Source: Desulfococcaceae bacterium (GTDB lineage Bacteria; Desulfobacterota; Desulfobacteria; Desulfobacterales; Desulfosalsimonadaceae). Taken from it: 64,000 bases of DNA. Where the stretch lies: the NCBI GenBank assembly GCA_030145385.1, contig JAQYVU010000010.1, forward strand, positions 1 to 64,000, written 5' to 3'. The notes under the pieces were generated by a model that was not told where the DNA came from, searched no databases, and saw only the letters and a program-made list of their open reading frames with translations. Positions 25,315 through 34,753 of this stretch are shown piece after piece. A program made the translations under genes and the position numbers. The first letter of the stretch is position 1. Each line of letters begins with the position of its first letter.

Positions 25315-28071
25315 ATGAATGCAATCCATATTCAACACAACCATATTAAATTATTTACCTTGATTGTATCTTTTCTGTTGTTTCTCAATGGCTGTGACAG
25401 TGGAAGCAGTCATTCAGTTACTAACAACAACGATGGTATCTATTCAGCAACAATCGGACCTGCCGGAGGGACGATAGAAGTGACTGATACAAAAAGCCCT
25501 CTTTTTGGGATTAAAATTGAAATACCTCAAGGTGCTGCCAATTACAATACTATATTTACAATTTCATCAGTACCTGCCGAAAACAACCCTCCTAACGACA
25601 ACCTGAATGTTTCCACGCCGTTTGATATCAAGTCCTCTTCGCTCATCAAAGGAATCTTAGTTATTACACTACCGCTTAATGTTAAAATAACCGACGATGA
25701 TGAACTGATAGTTTCTTTTTTTAATGAGAATACTGATAAGTGGGGGCAACTACCTATTTTATTTATAGATTCCACAAACAGCAACGTAACATTTTCAACC
25801 ACTCACTTCTCATGGTTTTTTCCTCAGATTTCAAAAAAAGAACTGCCTGACGAAACATGTACAGAATTTGATGTTATGAACGATTGTTTTAATGAGAAAG
25901 TACAAAATAATCAAAATTACCTTATCACCAAAGGAAAAACCGACTATAAAAACGGAATAAGCAATGGCCTGGCTAACTTTTCCTTGTGGTATTATTTCAA
26001 TCGATCGATTGAGAACTCTCACCTCAGATGCTTATGGGAAGAAGAAAATTCCCTGACAGCAGCGTGCCTGGCTGAAGCTGAATTAGATCGATCCTGGAAT
26101 ATCCGGGAAAATTTAAAAAGTATTTTTGGTGATGAAGTATGGGACAAAATGACGAATGATTCTCACATAAAAATTTATTTAATGTCCCAATTGGCAGAAA
26201 AAACGCCTGTCGTATTAAGGTTGATAGACCTCGAAGGTACTGATCATGCAGTCGTAATTAACGGCTATAAGAAAACAGCCGAAACAACCATCGAATTTTA
26301 TTGTTATGATATAAATTTTCCACAAATGTCCAAAACAATTTTCTGCACGAAAACAAATGGCCAATGGGTATTTAATTACGATATTTACGATATTTTTACC
26401 AATGGCTATTTCGGTGAAGCAATTCATGATTTTTTTGAAAATAATATTAAGTCTTCAACTGAATTAACGCCTGATAATTGGTGTGACCTCATCCCTTATC
26501 AGCAAGATACGGATGGTGACGGTATAACAGATGATGCCGATTTATGCCCGAATACCCCGGGTGGCGAGACGGTAAATAATGATGGATGCCCACAGACTCA
26601 AGCGGATACGGATGGAGACGGCATAATAGACGACTCTGATAACTGCACTTCAACCCCCAATCAAAATCAGATCGACACCGACAACGACGGTGTTGGCAAT
26701 GCCTGCGATAATTGTCCGGAAAATGAAAACACGGATCAGACAGATTCAGACAATGACGGCATTGGGGATGAATGCGACATTCCCCAGCCAGATACAGATG
26801 CCGATGGCGTGACTGATGACATAGACCATTGTCCTGATTCGCCTCAAGGAGAAACAGTTAATGCTAATGGTTGCTCAATTTCACAAAAAGACACGGACAA
26901 TGACGGAGTAAATGATAATATCGATTTATGCCCCGACTCCCCGGCTGGAGAACCTGTGGATGCCAATGGATGTCCCACCGCACCACAGGATTCGGATAAT
27001 GACGGCGTCCCAGACAGCAGCGACCTATGTCCCGACACACCCACGGGCCAAACTGTTGATGGAAATGGTTGCTCCGATTCCCAGTTGGATATGGACGCAG
27101 ATGGTGTGAAAAATGACATCGACCAGTGCCCTGATACGCCGACAGGAGAATCTGTCGACGCCAATGGATGCTCAAATTCACAAAAAGACACAGACAGTGA
27201 CGGGGTGAAAGATAATTTCGATTTATGCCCCGGCTCTCCGGTTGGAGAACCCGTGGATACCAATGGATGTCCCACCGCACCACAGGATTCAGATAATGAC
27301 GGCGTCCCGGACAGCAGCGACCTATGTCCCGACACACCCACGGGCCAAACTGTTGATGGAAATGGTTGCTCTGATTCCCAGTTGGATACGGACATTGACG
27401 GCGTTATTGACGACATCGACCAATGCCCTGATACGCCGACAGGAGAATCTGTCGACACCAATGGATGCTCAAATTCACAAAAAGACACAGACAGTGACGG
27501 GGTGAATGATAATATTGATTTATGCCCCGACACACCCATTGGACAAACCGTGGATGCCACTGGATGCCCCATTGCAGTCCAAGATTCAGATAATGACGGC
27601 GTTCCGGACAGCAGTGACATGTGTCCCAACACACCTTTTGGTGAACCCGTAGATGTTAATGGATGCCCCACTGCGATACAGGATTCTGATGGCGACGGCG
27701 TAACAGACGCCAGTGACATCTGCCCCAACACCCCTTTGGGAGATCCGGTGGATACCAGTGGATGCCCCACTGCTGCACAAGATTCAGATAACGACGGTGT
27801 CCCGGACAGCAGTGACATGTGTCCCAACACACCACTGGGTGAATCAGTAGATGTTAATGGCTGCCCAACTGCTGCACAAGATTCAGATAATGACGGTGTC
27901 CCGGACAGCAGTGACATGTGTCCCAACACACCGCTGGGTGAATCAGTAGATGTTAATGGCTGCCCAACTGCTGCACAAGATTCAGATAATGACGGCGTTC
28001 CGGACAGCAGTGACATGTGTCCCAACACACCGCTGGGCGAACCGGTGGATGCCAGTGGATGCCCCGAGTAA
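25315..28071 (+). CDS. Lipoprotein with ZU5-like domain, degenerate C39-like domain and TSP3 array
   Basis: A 918-residue exported lipoprotein. The signal peptide ends in LFLNGC with the lipid cysteine at C27. About residues 40-165 resemble a ZU5 domain (IGPAGGTIEV...EIPQGA). About 210-370 look like a papain/C39 fold. The histidine part is present (DHAVVINGY...CYDINFP), but the usual cysteine motif reads NGISNGLANFS, so the nucleophile seems replaced. From about residue 397 there are roughly 18 thrombospondin type-3 repeats (DxDxDGVxDxxDxCPxTP), predicted to bind many calcium ions. The ATG at 25315 follows AAAAGGATAGAG; a TTG seven codons upstream is less likely. The frame then runs, through stops, into a VDFG remnant. 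Confidence 0.82.
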   Translation: MNAIHIQHNHIKLFTLIVSFLLFLNGCDSGSSHSVTNNNDGIYSATIGPAGGTIEVTDTKSPLFGIKIEIPQGAANYNTIFTISSVPAENNPPNDNLNVSTPFDIKSSSLIKGILVITLPLNVKITDDDELIVSFFNENTDKWGQLPILFIDSTNSNVTFSTTHFSWFFPQISKKELPDETCTEFDVMNDCFNEKVQNNQNYLITKGKTDYKNGISNGLANFSLWYYFNRSIENSHLRCLWEEENSLTAACLAEAELDRSWNIRENLKSIFGDEVWDKMTNDSHIKIYLMSQLAEKTPVVLRLIDLEGTDHAVVINGYKKTAETTIEFYCYDINFPQMSKTIFCTKTNGQWVFNYDIYDIFTNGYFGEAIHDFFENNIKSSTELTPDNWCDLIPYQQDTDGDGITDDADLCPNTPGGETVNNDGCPQTQADTDGDGIIDDSDNCTSTPNQNQIDTDNDGVGNACDNCPENENTDQTDSDNDGIGDECDIPQPDTDADGVTDDIDHCPDSPQGETVNANGCSISQKDTDNDGVNDNIDLCPDSPAGEPVDANGCPTAPQDSDNDGVPDSSDLCPDTPTGQTVDGNGCSDSQLDMDADGVKNDIDQCPDTPTGESVDANGCSNSQKDTDSDGVKDNFDLCPGSPVGEPVDTNGCPTAPQDSDNDGVPDSSDLCPDTPTGQTVDGNGCSDSQLDTDIDGVIDDIDQCPDTPTGESVDTNGCSNSQKDTDSDGVNDNIDLCPDTPIGQTVDATGCPIAVQDSDNDGVPDSSDMCPNTPFGEPVDVNGCPTAIQDSDGDGVTDASDICPNTPLGDPVDTSGCPTAAQDSDNDGVPDSSDMCPNTPLGESVDVNGCPTAAQDSDNDGVPDSSDMCPNTPLGESVDVNGCPTAAQDSDNDGVPDSSDMCPNTPLGEPVDASGCPE
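26968..27561. repeat. 297-bp tandem duplication within the TSP3 array
   Basis: The block starting GATGTCCCACCGCACCACAGG at 26968 recurs at 27265, exactly 297 bp later, with few differences. It equals three 99-bp (33-residue) TSP3 units. Toward the 3' end (about 27770-28068) single 99-bp units are repeated almost identically three times. The array has grown at two scales. Confidence 0.85.
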
Positions 28072-28254
28072 AAGTTTCCGGACCCGGTTTTTTACTTGAA
28101 TTAACCTGTATCCTGACGTGTGCTGACAACAATAATACGGACAATCAAACTGATTGTCGACTTCGGAAGCGGTCTTGGCCAGTATTATTATGAAAATAAC
28201 TGGCAGAAATTTCAGGCTGACAGATACCAATCATATACTGGAATGATGATGTGA
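28072..28254 (+). pseudogene. Decayed VDFG repeat unit after the TSP3 lipoprotein
   Basis: In the same frame as the lipoprotein, after its TAA and two further stops (28102 and 28114 areas), codons from 28147 read KLIVDFGSGLGQYYYENNW and then QKF. This is a recognisable VDFG unit. The frame stops at 28252-28254. The lipoprotein probably once carried the shared C-terminal domain and lost most of it. Confidence 0.75.
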
Positions 28255-28264
28255 TGCGATGAAT

Positions 28265-28309
28265 AAAAAAAGCCCATGTGTATATTTTTTATACACATGG
28301 GCTTTTTTT
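28265..28309. terminator. Strong bidirectional terminator
   Basis: GCCCATGTGTATA (28272-28284) and TATACACATGGGC (28290-28302) form a perfect 13-bp stem. A's flank it on the left and seven T's on the right. It can end the + strand lipoprotein transcript and the - strand 2030-residue gene. Confidence 0.92.
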
Positions 28310-28397
28310 ATTGATTTGAAAAGAAAAAATTAATTTCTTAGGTTCAACATCTCAGATAGTTATCATTTCATCTTTTCAACAGATTATCTGATTTTGT

Positions 28398-31300
28398 TCA
28401 ATCCCCGGTACTCACCGAACTCAATTCCGTCCAGATTGAACCGTCATAGGAATAAACACCCCGGCCAATGCCGTAGTCGACGATCAGATCTTGGTCTACC
28501 ACAATCATCTCTTCCACATCATCCCAGCCGCTGATGTTTTGCCAGGTGCCGTCATAGGTATACAACCCGCGGCCGCCGCCAAAATCAATTACCAGATTGG
28601 AGCCCCATGCTGTCATTTTATGAACCGTATCCCACCCGCTGATGGGGTTCCAGGTGCCGTCATAGGTGTAAATACCGCGGCCGCCGCCGAAATCAATCAC
28701 CAGTTTATCGTTCCACGCGGTAATTTTGTTGGCAGTATCCCAACCGCATAATTTTGTCCATGCACTACCGTTATTGGTATAAATGCCCCGGCCCTGACCA
28801 AAATCGACCACCAGGTCATCATTCCATGTCAGCAAATGATGGGTGTTTTCCCAGCCGCATAAATTGGTAAAGGTCGATCCGTTATATATATAAGTACCGC
28901 GGCCGCCGCCGAATTCGATAACCAGGTCTGTGCCCCATGCAACGATCCTGCCAGCCGTATCCCAACCGCAAAACTTATTCCACGCGGTGTCATAGGTATA
29001 GATCCCCCGGCCCTGACCAAAATCAACCACCAGGTCATCATTCCAGACAGTCATATGGACCGTGTCTTCCCAGCCCGATATTTTGGTCCAGTCAACACTA
29101 TCAGAGCTGTAAATACCCCGGTCATTACCAAAATTAACGATCAGGTCCGTACTCCGGGCACCCATGTAATTGACAGATCCCCATGAGGTCAGATTATTCC
29201 AGGCGTTGCCATCATAAAGTTTGAGCCCTTCCCCTTCACCAAAATCCGCCACCAGGTCGCTGTTCCAGTCGATCAAGCCGGGATAATATTTTAACATTGG
29301 TTTATTATATGGATCCGGTATGGCCAGGAATATTTCGTAATCATTCCCATCGTGTCCGTACCAGGTTAGAAACCCAAAATCGTTTATTGAAGGAAAATAA
29401 TCATCATGATCATTTTCCGTTATCCGGGTAACGGCTAAGCCGTCATAATAAAAAATTTCCCAGTCATTCCCATCATATCCATGCCATACGACTTTTCCGT
29501 TTTCATTAATTTTCGGATAGTTATCATCAAACGCATTATCGGTTAGCTGGATCGTGCTGTTCCCGTCATATAAAAAAATCTCATCATCATTTCCATCGAA
29601 TCCCTGCCACGCAACATATCCGTTGTCATTTATCTGGGGATATTTATCATCTTCGGAATTGTCTGAAAGTTGAATAATGCTGATCCCATCATCAAGATAA
29701 ACTTCCGTATCTGAGCTGTTATACCGTCCGTACCACGCTACCCATCCATTATTGTTTATCTCCGGTGCATAGTCCTGGGTATTTACATGTGTAATCATGC
29801 TCGTAGCAGAACCATCGTAAATATGAATTTCCGGCGGATATGATCCGGTGTTTCCGGACCAGACAATATATCCATTATCATTAATCCGTGCATGTGTATC
29901 CGTGATGATATTTGACGTCAATCTGACAGGTGAGCTCCCGTCATAAAAATAGATTTCTTCAAAGTTTAAATATTTTTCCCATGTTAAATGTCCATGGCTA
30001 TTAATCTGAGGATACCAGTCCATGGTTGTAGTATCCGGAATTTGAAGGATATTTGTCCCGTCATAGAGGAAAATTCCCGTACCTTCCCATGCCAGCCATC
30101 CATTCACATTGATTTGGGGATTCTTATCTTCAGCATCATTAATTGTAATTTGTGTTGTTGAATTGCCATCATAAAAATAAATCTCATTGTCATTGCCGTC
30201 AGATCCCTGCCATGTGACATTTCCATCGTTGTTTATCTTTGGGAACTTTTGATCATAATTGTCATCCGTGAGCTGGAAAACAGAATGATCCAAAATCGTT
30301 ATATTCATTGTTGTGATTAGCCCTGAAATCGCATTCACAGGCGAACCCATCTCAAGAACAACGGTTTCCCCTGTTTCGACGATTGAGTCATCAGTCACAG
30401 AAAAATTTGTACTCCCGTAAAGCTGTCCGGCAAGTATAGTGATACTGCCGGCTGAAAGATCATGGTCAAGACCATTGCCTGTGGCTGTTCCGTTGACTGT
30501 AAACGGAACAAAGACGTCAAGATCAGCCATAGAATCTAATTCTGCAGTAATCGATATTAAGCCGGCATTTTCTCCGACTACCATCGACGCAGAAGACCAG
30601 TTTACGGTTACCCCATCCTGGTTCACCGTAAACGTTTCACCGGCAATCGTTAATGTTCCGGAGCGTAAACCCGATGATCCGTTAGCGTCTACTGAATAGT
30701 TGGCAGATCCGTCACCGGTCTCTGAGCTGCCGGAAATAATCTGAATCCAGTCATCATTACTCGCAGCTGTCCAGCCGCAACATTCATATGCAGCATTAAC
30801 AGACACCCAGCCTGAACCGCCCGAAGCATCAAATAATTTTGATGCGGTATTGATTGTATAAGTGCACGCAGCCGGATCCTGATTCACCGTGAATGTTTCT
30901 CCTGCAATATTGATCGTGCCTTTTCGGGAACTGCATTCAATGCTTTCTGAAACAGTATAATTAACTGTTCCGCTGCCACTACCGGAAGCACCGGAATTTA
31001 TGCTGATCCAGCCATCATTACTGACGGCTGTCCAATCGCAACAGCTGTAGGCAGGAGTCACAAAGATGCTGTCGCTGCCGCCGGATGCATCAAATGACTG
31101 AGAAACGGGTGCAATCGAATAAGTGCAGCTCAGGCCGTCCTGATTCACCGTAAACGTTTCGCCTGAAATGGTTATCGTACCGTTTCGTGTGCTGCAATCG
31201 GTGTTTGCTGAAACATTGAAACTGACCGTTCCGCTGCCACTACCGGAAGCACCGGACTCTATGCTGATCCAGTCATCAGAGCTGCTGGCCGTCCAAACGC

Positions 31301-34300
31301 AACAGCTGTAGGCAGGGGTAACAGCAATACTATTGCTGCCGCCGGATGCGTCAAATGATTGGGAAGCGGGTTCAATTGAATAGGTACAGCTCAAACCGGC
31401 CTGATTCACCGTAAACGTTTCGCCCGCAATCGTCATTGTCCCGGACCGTAAATTTCCAGGGCAGTTCGGATCTACGTCAAAACAGACCGTGCCATCTCCA
31501 GTGCCTGATGATCCGGATGTGATGGTAATCCATTCGTCATCGCTGGCGGCTGTCCAATCACAACAGCTGTGGGCAGGAGTCACAACGATGCTGTTGCTGC
31601 CGCCGGATGCGTCAAATGACTCTGAAATCGGAGCGATGGAACAGGAGCAGACAAGGCCGTCCTGATCAATGATTACAATTTCTTCGGCAATCGTCATGGA
31701 ACCGCTTCTCGGGATGCAATTGCTGTTTTCTGCGACAGTGTAGCCAACCGAACCTTCTCCAGTTCCCGAGCTTCCGGATGTGATCGTTACCCAGGAATCA
31801 TTGCTTGCAGCAGTCCATTCACACGAATTGCCTGAAGGGGTTACACTGACTGATCCGGTGCCTTCTGATGCAGTATAGGATTGGGATAACGGAAGAATGG
31901 TATAATTACAGGTGCCGTCATTGTCCTGTATGGTAATAGTTTGGATCGCTGCTGCGCCTTTTAACACATCATCCGTCACCCCCATCGTCACCACCACGGT
32001 TTCATCCGGTTCATCAATGGCGTCATCCGTCAGGTTGAATGTAACACTGCTGCTTAGCATCCCTGCAGTGATGGTAATGGAGCCATCGGCCAGGTCATGA
32101 TCACCCCCGCTGCCGGTTGCAGTGCCGCTCACGGTATACGGAATGACAATATCCCTATCAATTGATCTGACCAGCTCAGCTGTTACAGAGACTGATCCTG
32201 AATCTTCAGGCACGGACCGGGATTCTGAGGACCATTGAACTTTCGGTAAATGAAAGACATAAGCAGAACCTGAATTATACCCGTTATCATCATCATAGTA
32301 TGATCCTGCAATAGCATTGTCTCCGGAAATAGAAACGGAAGAACCAAAAAAGTCTGAAGAGGCGCCGTCATCTGCAGTGAGTTTATCAATTTGCGCCCAG
32401 TTCCCGGTTCCGTCACCTTGAAAAATATAGGCTGATCCGGATCCGGAACCTTTATCATCATCATAGTGTGACCCTGCAATGGCGGTATCGCCGGAAATGG
32501 AAACAGCAGAACCAAAATAATCGGAAGAAGCGCCGTCACCTGCAGTCAGCTTATCAATTTGCTCCCAGTTCCCGGTTCCGTCATCTTTGAAAATATACGC
32601 CGAGCCGGACCGATCCCCATTGTCATCATCATAATGGGACCCTGCAATGACGGTATCACCGGAGATGGACACCGAAAAGGCAAAATAGTCTGCTGCCGCC
32701 CCGTCATCTGCGATTAGCTTATCAACTTGCTCCCAGTTTCCGGTTCCGTCATCTTGAAAAATATACGCCGAGCCGGAATCCGACCCATTGTCATCATCAC
32801 CATATGCGCCTATGATGGCGGCGTCACCGGAAACAGAAACGGCATAGCCGAAATTATCCGAGGATGCACCGTCAGCAGCAGTGAGTTTATCAACTTGCGT
32901 CCAATTCCCCATACCGTCATCTTTAAAGATATAGGCCGACCCGGAACTGGAACCGTTGTCATCATCACGATAGGCCCCGATGATTGCGGTATCACCGGAT
33001 ATGGCAATGGCCCTTCCAAAATAATCTGAAGAGGCGCCGTCGTCTGCCGTAAGTTTATCAATTTGCTCCCAATTCATGTTGCCGTCATCTTGAAAAATAT
33101 ATGCTGATCCGGAATCAACCCCGTTGTCATCATCTAAATAGGCCCCGACAATAGCAGTATCTCCGGAAATAGAAACGGCAAAACCAAAATAATCGGAAGC
33201 CGCACCGTCATTTGCGACGAGTTTAGCGACTTGCTTCCAATTTCCGGTGCCATCGCTTTTAAAAATATAGGCCGATCCGCTTGAAGATCCGCTGTCATCA
33301 TCCTGATACCCACCGACAATTGCAGTATCTCCGGAAATAGAAACAGCAGAACCAAAATAATCGGAAGCCGCACCGTCAGCAGCCTTAATTTTTACTTCAA
33401 AAGGCGTGATCGGAGAGGCCAGATAAATATCTCCCCCCCTGTACCATGCAATAAGTCCATCGTTGTTGATCTGGGGATAAGTATCTGATTCGGAATTATC
33501 TGTAATCTGTGTAATCACGGCACCATCATACAAAAAAATTTCATAATCACTGCCATCCCATCCCTGCCAGGTGATCCACCCGATGTCGTTTATTTCAGGA
33601 TTTTGTTCAAGATCAATGGTATTATTCGTAACCTGAATCGTGGATGTTCCGTCATATAAAAAAATTTCATAATCACTGCCACCATCATAACCGGACCAGG
33701 TGACCCACCCGTTGTTGTTGATCCTGGGATTTCTCGCTGATGTGCTGGTGCCGTTAATCTGGCTTGTTGTGACGCCGTCATATAAAAAAATACCGTTATT
33801 GTTCCACCATGTTACATGGTTGTTATTGCTGGTCTGAGGAGAATAGTCATTGGTATAATCATAGGTATCAGTCAGCTGTGTGGTTATTGTGCCGTCGAAT
33901 AAAAAAATGTCAGTAAAGCCGGCTTCACCAGATTCTCCGACCCATGCGATGTAACCATTATCGTTTATCTGAGCGTTATAGTCCGAAAAACCATTATCCG
34001 TAATCCGGGTTGTCGTTGAACCGTCAAATGTAAACAGCTCTCCGTCATTTCCATCCCAGCCGGAATATACGATCATTCCAGTATTGTTGATCTGGGGACC
34101 ACCGCCATCATTACTTGAAACCTGGGATATTGTTGCAAAGTCATACAAAAACACTTCACAGGGACCATCGGTAATGCATCCTCCCCAAACCACATGCCCG
34201 TTATCGTTAATCTCGGGACTATAGTCACCATCTCTGTTGTTTGTAATTTGTGTTGTTGAAGAGCCGTTAAATAAATAGATTTCTGCTTCATCATCGCCAT

Positions 34301-34490
34301 CAGCCCCATACCATGTCACATACCCGTTATCGGCAATACGGGGAGGATATTGATCCTGGTAATAGTTGTCATCAATCCGGGCAACTGAATAGGTAATTGC
34401 GGACACTGATGATATGCTGGATAAAATGGTTATACAGACCAATAGCAGAACAATTGAAACACATCTGAAAAGTTGAGAGTATCGAAGCAT
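28398..34490 (-). CDS. 2030-residue secreted mosaic: TolB-like, FG-GAP, Calx-beta, BACON, VDFG propeller
   Basis: A very large exported protein. The signal peptide is residues 1-31. About 35-360 are TolB-like propeller repeats (INDNGYVTWxGxDG...EIFLYDG). About 363-747 are seven FG-GAP/integrin-type repeats (DYFGxAVSISGDTAI...DDDNG). About 750-860 is a Calx-beta domain. About 863-1293 are five BACON-like domains (SFDASGGSxSIxVTPAYSCC...ETFTVNQ) with paired cysteines. About 1293-1403 is a second Calx-beta, and about 1403-1730 a second TolB-like set. About 1733-2030 are eight VDFG units ending SSVSTGD. No enzyme motif is seen. The layout suggests a long adhesive or matrix protein. Its last 0.88 kb is nearly the same as the end of the neighbouring beta-helix gene. 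Confidence 0.88.
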   Translation of the reverse strand: MLRYSQLFRCVSIVLLLVCITILSSISSVSAITYSVARIDDNYYQDQYPPRIADNGYVTWYGADGDDEAEIYLFNGSSTTQITNNRDGDYSPEINDNGHVVWGGCITDGPCEVFLYDFATISQVSSNDGGGPQINNTGMIVYSGWDGNDGELFTFDGSTTTRITDNGFSDYNAQINDNGYIAWVGESGEAGFTDIFLFDGTITTQLTDTYDYTNDYSPQTSNNNHVTWWNNNGIFLYDGVTTSQINGTSTSARNPRINNNGWVTWSGYDGGSDYEIFLYDGTSTIQVTNNTIDLEQNPEINDIGWITWQGWDGSDYEIFLYDGAVITQITDNSESDTYPQINNDGLIAWYRGGDIYLASPITPFEVKIKAADGAASDYFGSAVSISGDTAIVGGYQDDDSGSSSGSAYIFKSDGTGNWKQVAKLVANDGAASDYFGFAVSISGDTAIVGAYLDDDNGVDSGSAYIFQDDGNMNWEQIDKLTADDGASSDYFGRAIAISGDTAIIGAYRDDDNGSSSGSAYIFKDDGMGNWTQVDKLTAADGASSDNFGYAVSVSGDAAIIGAYGDDDNGSDSGSAYIFQDDGTGNWEQVDKLIADDGAAADYFAFSVSISGDTVIAGSHYDDDNGDRSGSAYIFKDDGTGNWEQIDKLTAGDGASSDYFGSAVSISGDTAIAGSHYDDDKGSGSGSAYIFQGDGTGNWAQIDKLTADDGASSDFFGSSVSISGDNAIAGSYYDDDNGYNSGSAYVFHLPKVQWSSESRSVPEDSGSVSVTAELVRSIDRDIVIPYTVSGTATGSGGDHDLADGSITITAGMLSSSVTFNLTDDAIDEPDETVVVTMGVTDDVLKGAAAIQTITIQDNDGTCNYTILPLSQSYTASEGTGSVSVTPSGNSCEWTAASNDSWVTITSGSSGTGEGSVGYTVAENSNCIPRSGSMTIAEEIVIIDQDGLVCSCSIAPISESFDASGGSNSIVVTPAHSCCDWTAASDDEWITITSGSSGTGDGTVCFDVDPNCPGNLRSGTMTIAGETFTVNQAGLSCTYSIEPASQSFDASGGSNSIAVTPAYSCCVWTASSSDDWISIESGASGSGSGTVSFNVSANTDCSTRNGTITISGETFTVNQDGLSCTYSIAPVSQSFDASGGSDSIFVTPAYSCCDWTAVSNDGWISINSGASGSGSGTVNYTVSESIECSSRKGTINIAGETFTVNQDPAACTYTINTASKLFDASGGSGWVSVNAAYECCGWTAASNDDWIQIISGSSETGDGSANYSVDANGSSGLRSGTLTIAGETFTVNQDGVTVNWSSASMVVGENAGLISITAELDSMADLDVFVPFTVNGTATGNGLDHDLSAGSITILAGQLYGSTNFSVTDDSIVETGETVVLEMGSPVNAISGLITTMNITILDHSVFQLTDDNYDQKFPKINNDGNVTWQGSDGNDNEIYFYDGNSTTQITINDAEDKNPQINVNGWLAWEGTGIFLYDGTNILQIPDTTTMDWYPQINSHGHLTWEKYLNFEEIYFYDGSSPVRLTSNIITDTHARINDNGYIVWSGNTGSYPPEIHIYDGSATSMITHVNTQDYAPEINNNGWVAWYGRYNSSDTEVYLDDGISIIQLSDNSEDDKYPQINDNGYVAWQGFDGNDDEIFLYDGNSTIQLTDNAFDDNYPKINENGKVVWHGYDGNDWEIFYYDGLAVTRITENDHDDYFPSINDFGFLTWYGHDGNDYEIFLAIPDPYNKPMLKYYPGLIDWNSDLVADFGEGEGLKLYDGNAWNNLTSWGSVNYMGARSTDLIVNFGNDRGIYSSDSVDWTKISGWEDTVHMTVWNDDLVVDFGQGRGIYTYDTAWNKFCGWDTAGRIVAWGTDLVIEFGGGRGTYIYNGSTFTNLCGWENTHHLLTWNDDLVVDFGQGRGIYTNNGSAWTKLCGWDTANKITAWNDKLVIDFGGGRGIYTYDGTWNPISGWDTVHKMTAWGSNLVIDFGGGRGLYTYDGTWQNISGWDDVEEMIVVDQDLIVDYGIGRGVYSYDGSIWTELSSVSTGD
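28402..29282 (-). repeat. Direct repeat copy 1 (VDFG domain DNA)
   Basis: Highly similar at DNA level, in the same orientation, to 34757-35637. Long stretches are identical or nearly so, such as the region spelling TNNGSAWTKLCGWDTANKI in both proteins. Units 2 and 4 carry the same rare variants (NFGNDRGIY, EFGGGRGTY) in both genes. Confidence 0.85.
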
Positions 34491-34599
34491 AATTTGAAAT
34501 CCACCTTTTATAGAACAGCCGTTTAGATTTTTTTTGTGCCGGTTAAATTGGCTCCGGTTTTTGTATTTATGTCAAAATATAAATATATTTAAAACAGAA

Positions 34600-34642
34600 T
34601 AAAGAAACACCGTCATGCCGTAATAAATCCGGCATGACGGTG
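34600..34642 (-). terminator. Terminator after the beta-helix protein gene
   Basis: CACCGTCATGCCG (34608-34620) and CGGCATGACGGTG (34630-34642) form a perfect 13-bp stem. On the minus strand TTTCTTTATT follows. It separates the beta-helix gene from the 2030-residue gene, so each probably has its own promoter. Confidence 0.75.
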
Positions 34643-34753
34643 CATTTCCTGAATTCAAAAAATCGTTTAAGAGAAATAAGCATCCAACTTAAATGTTCTA
34701 TATCTCTCAACTCATAACGATTAATGTATCACGAAATATATTGACGAATTATA

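Noticed and set aside
26844-28028. Long minus-strand open frame (394 codons) opposite the TSP3 array
   Set aside because: It is a mirror of the repetitive coding strand; its 'protein' repeats follow the 99-bp units and no start signal is present.
26968-28068. CRISPR-like regular repeats
   Set aside because: The periodicity is a coding 99-bp TSP3 unit without variable spacers, and no cas genes are present.
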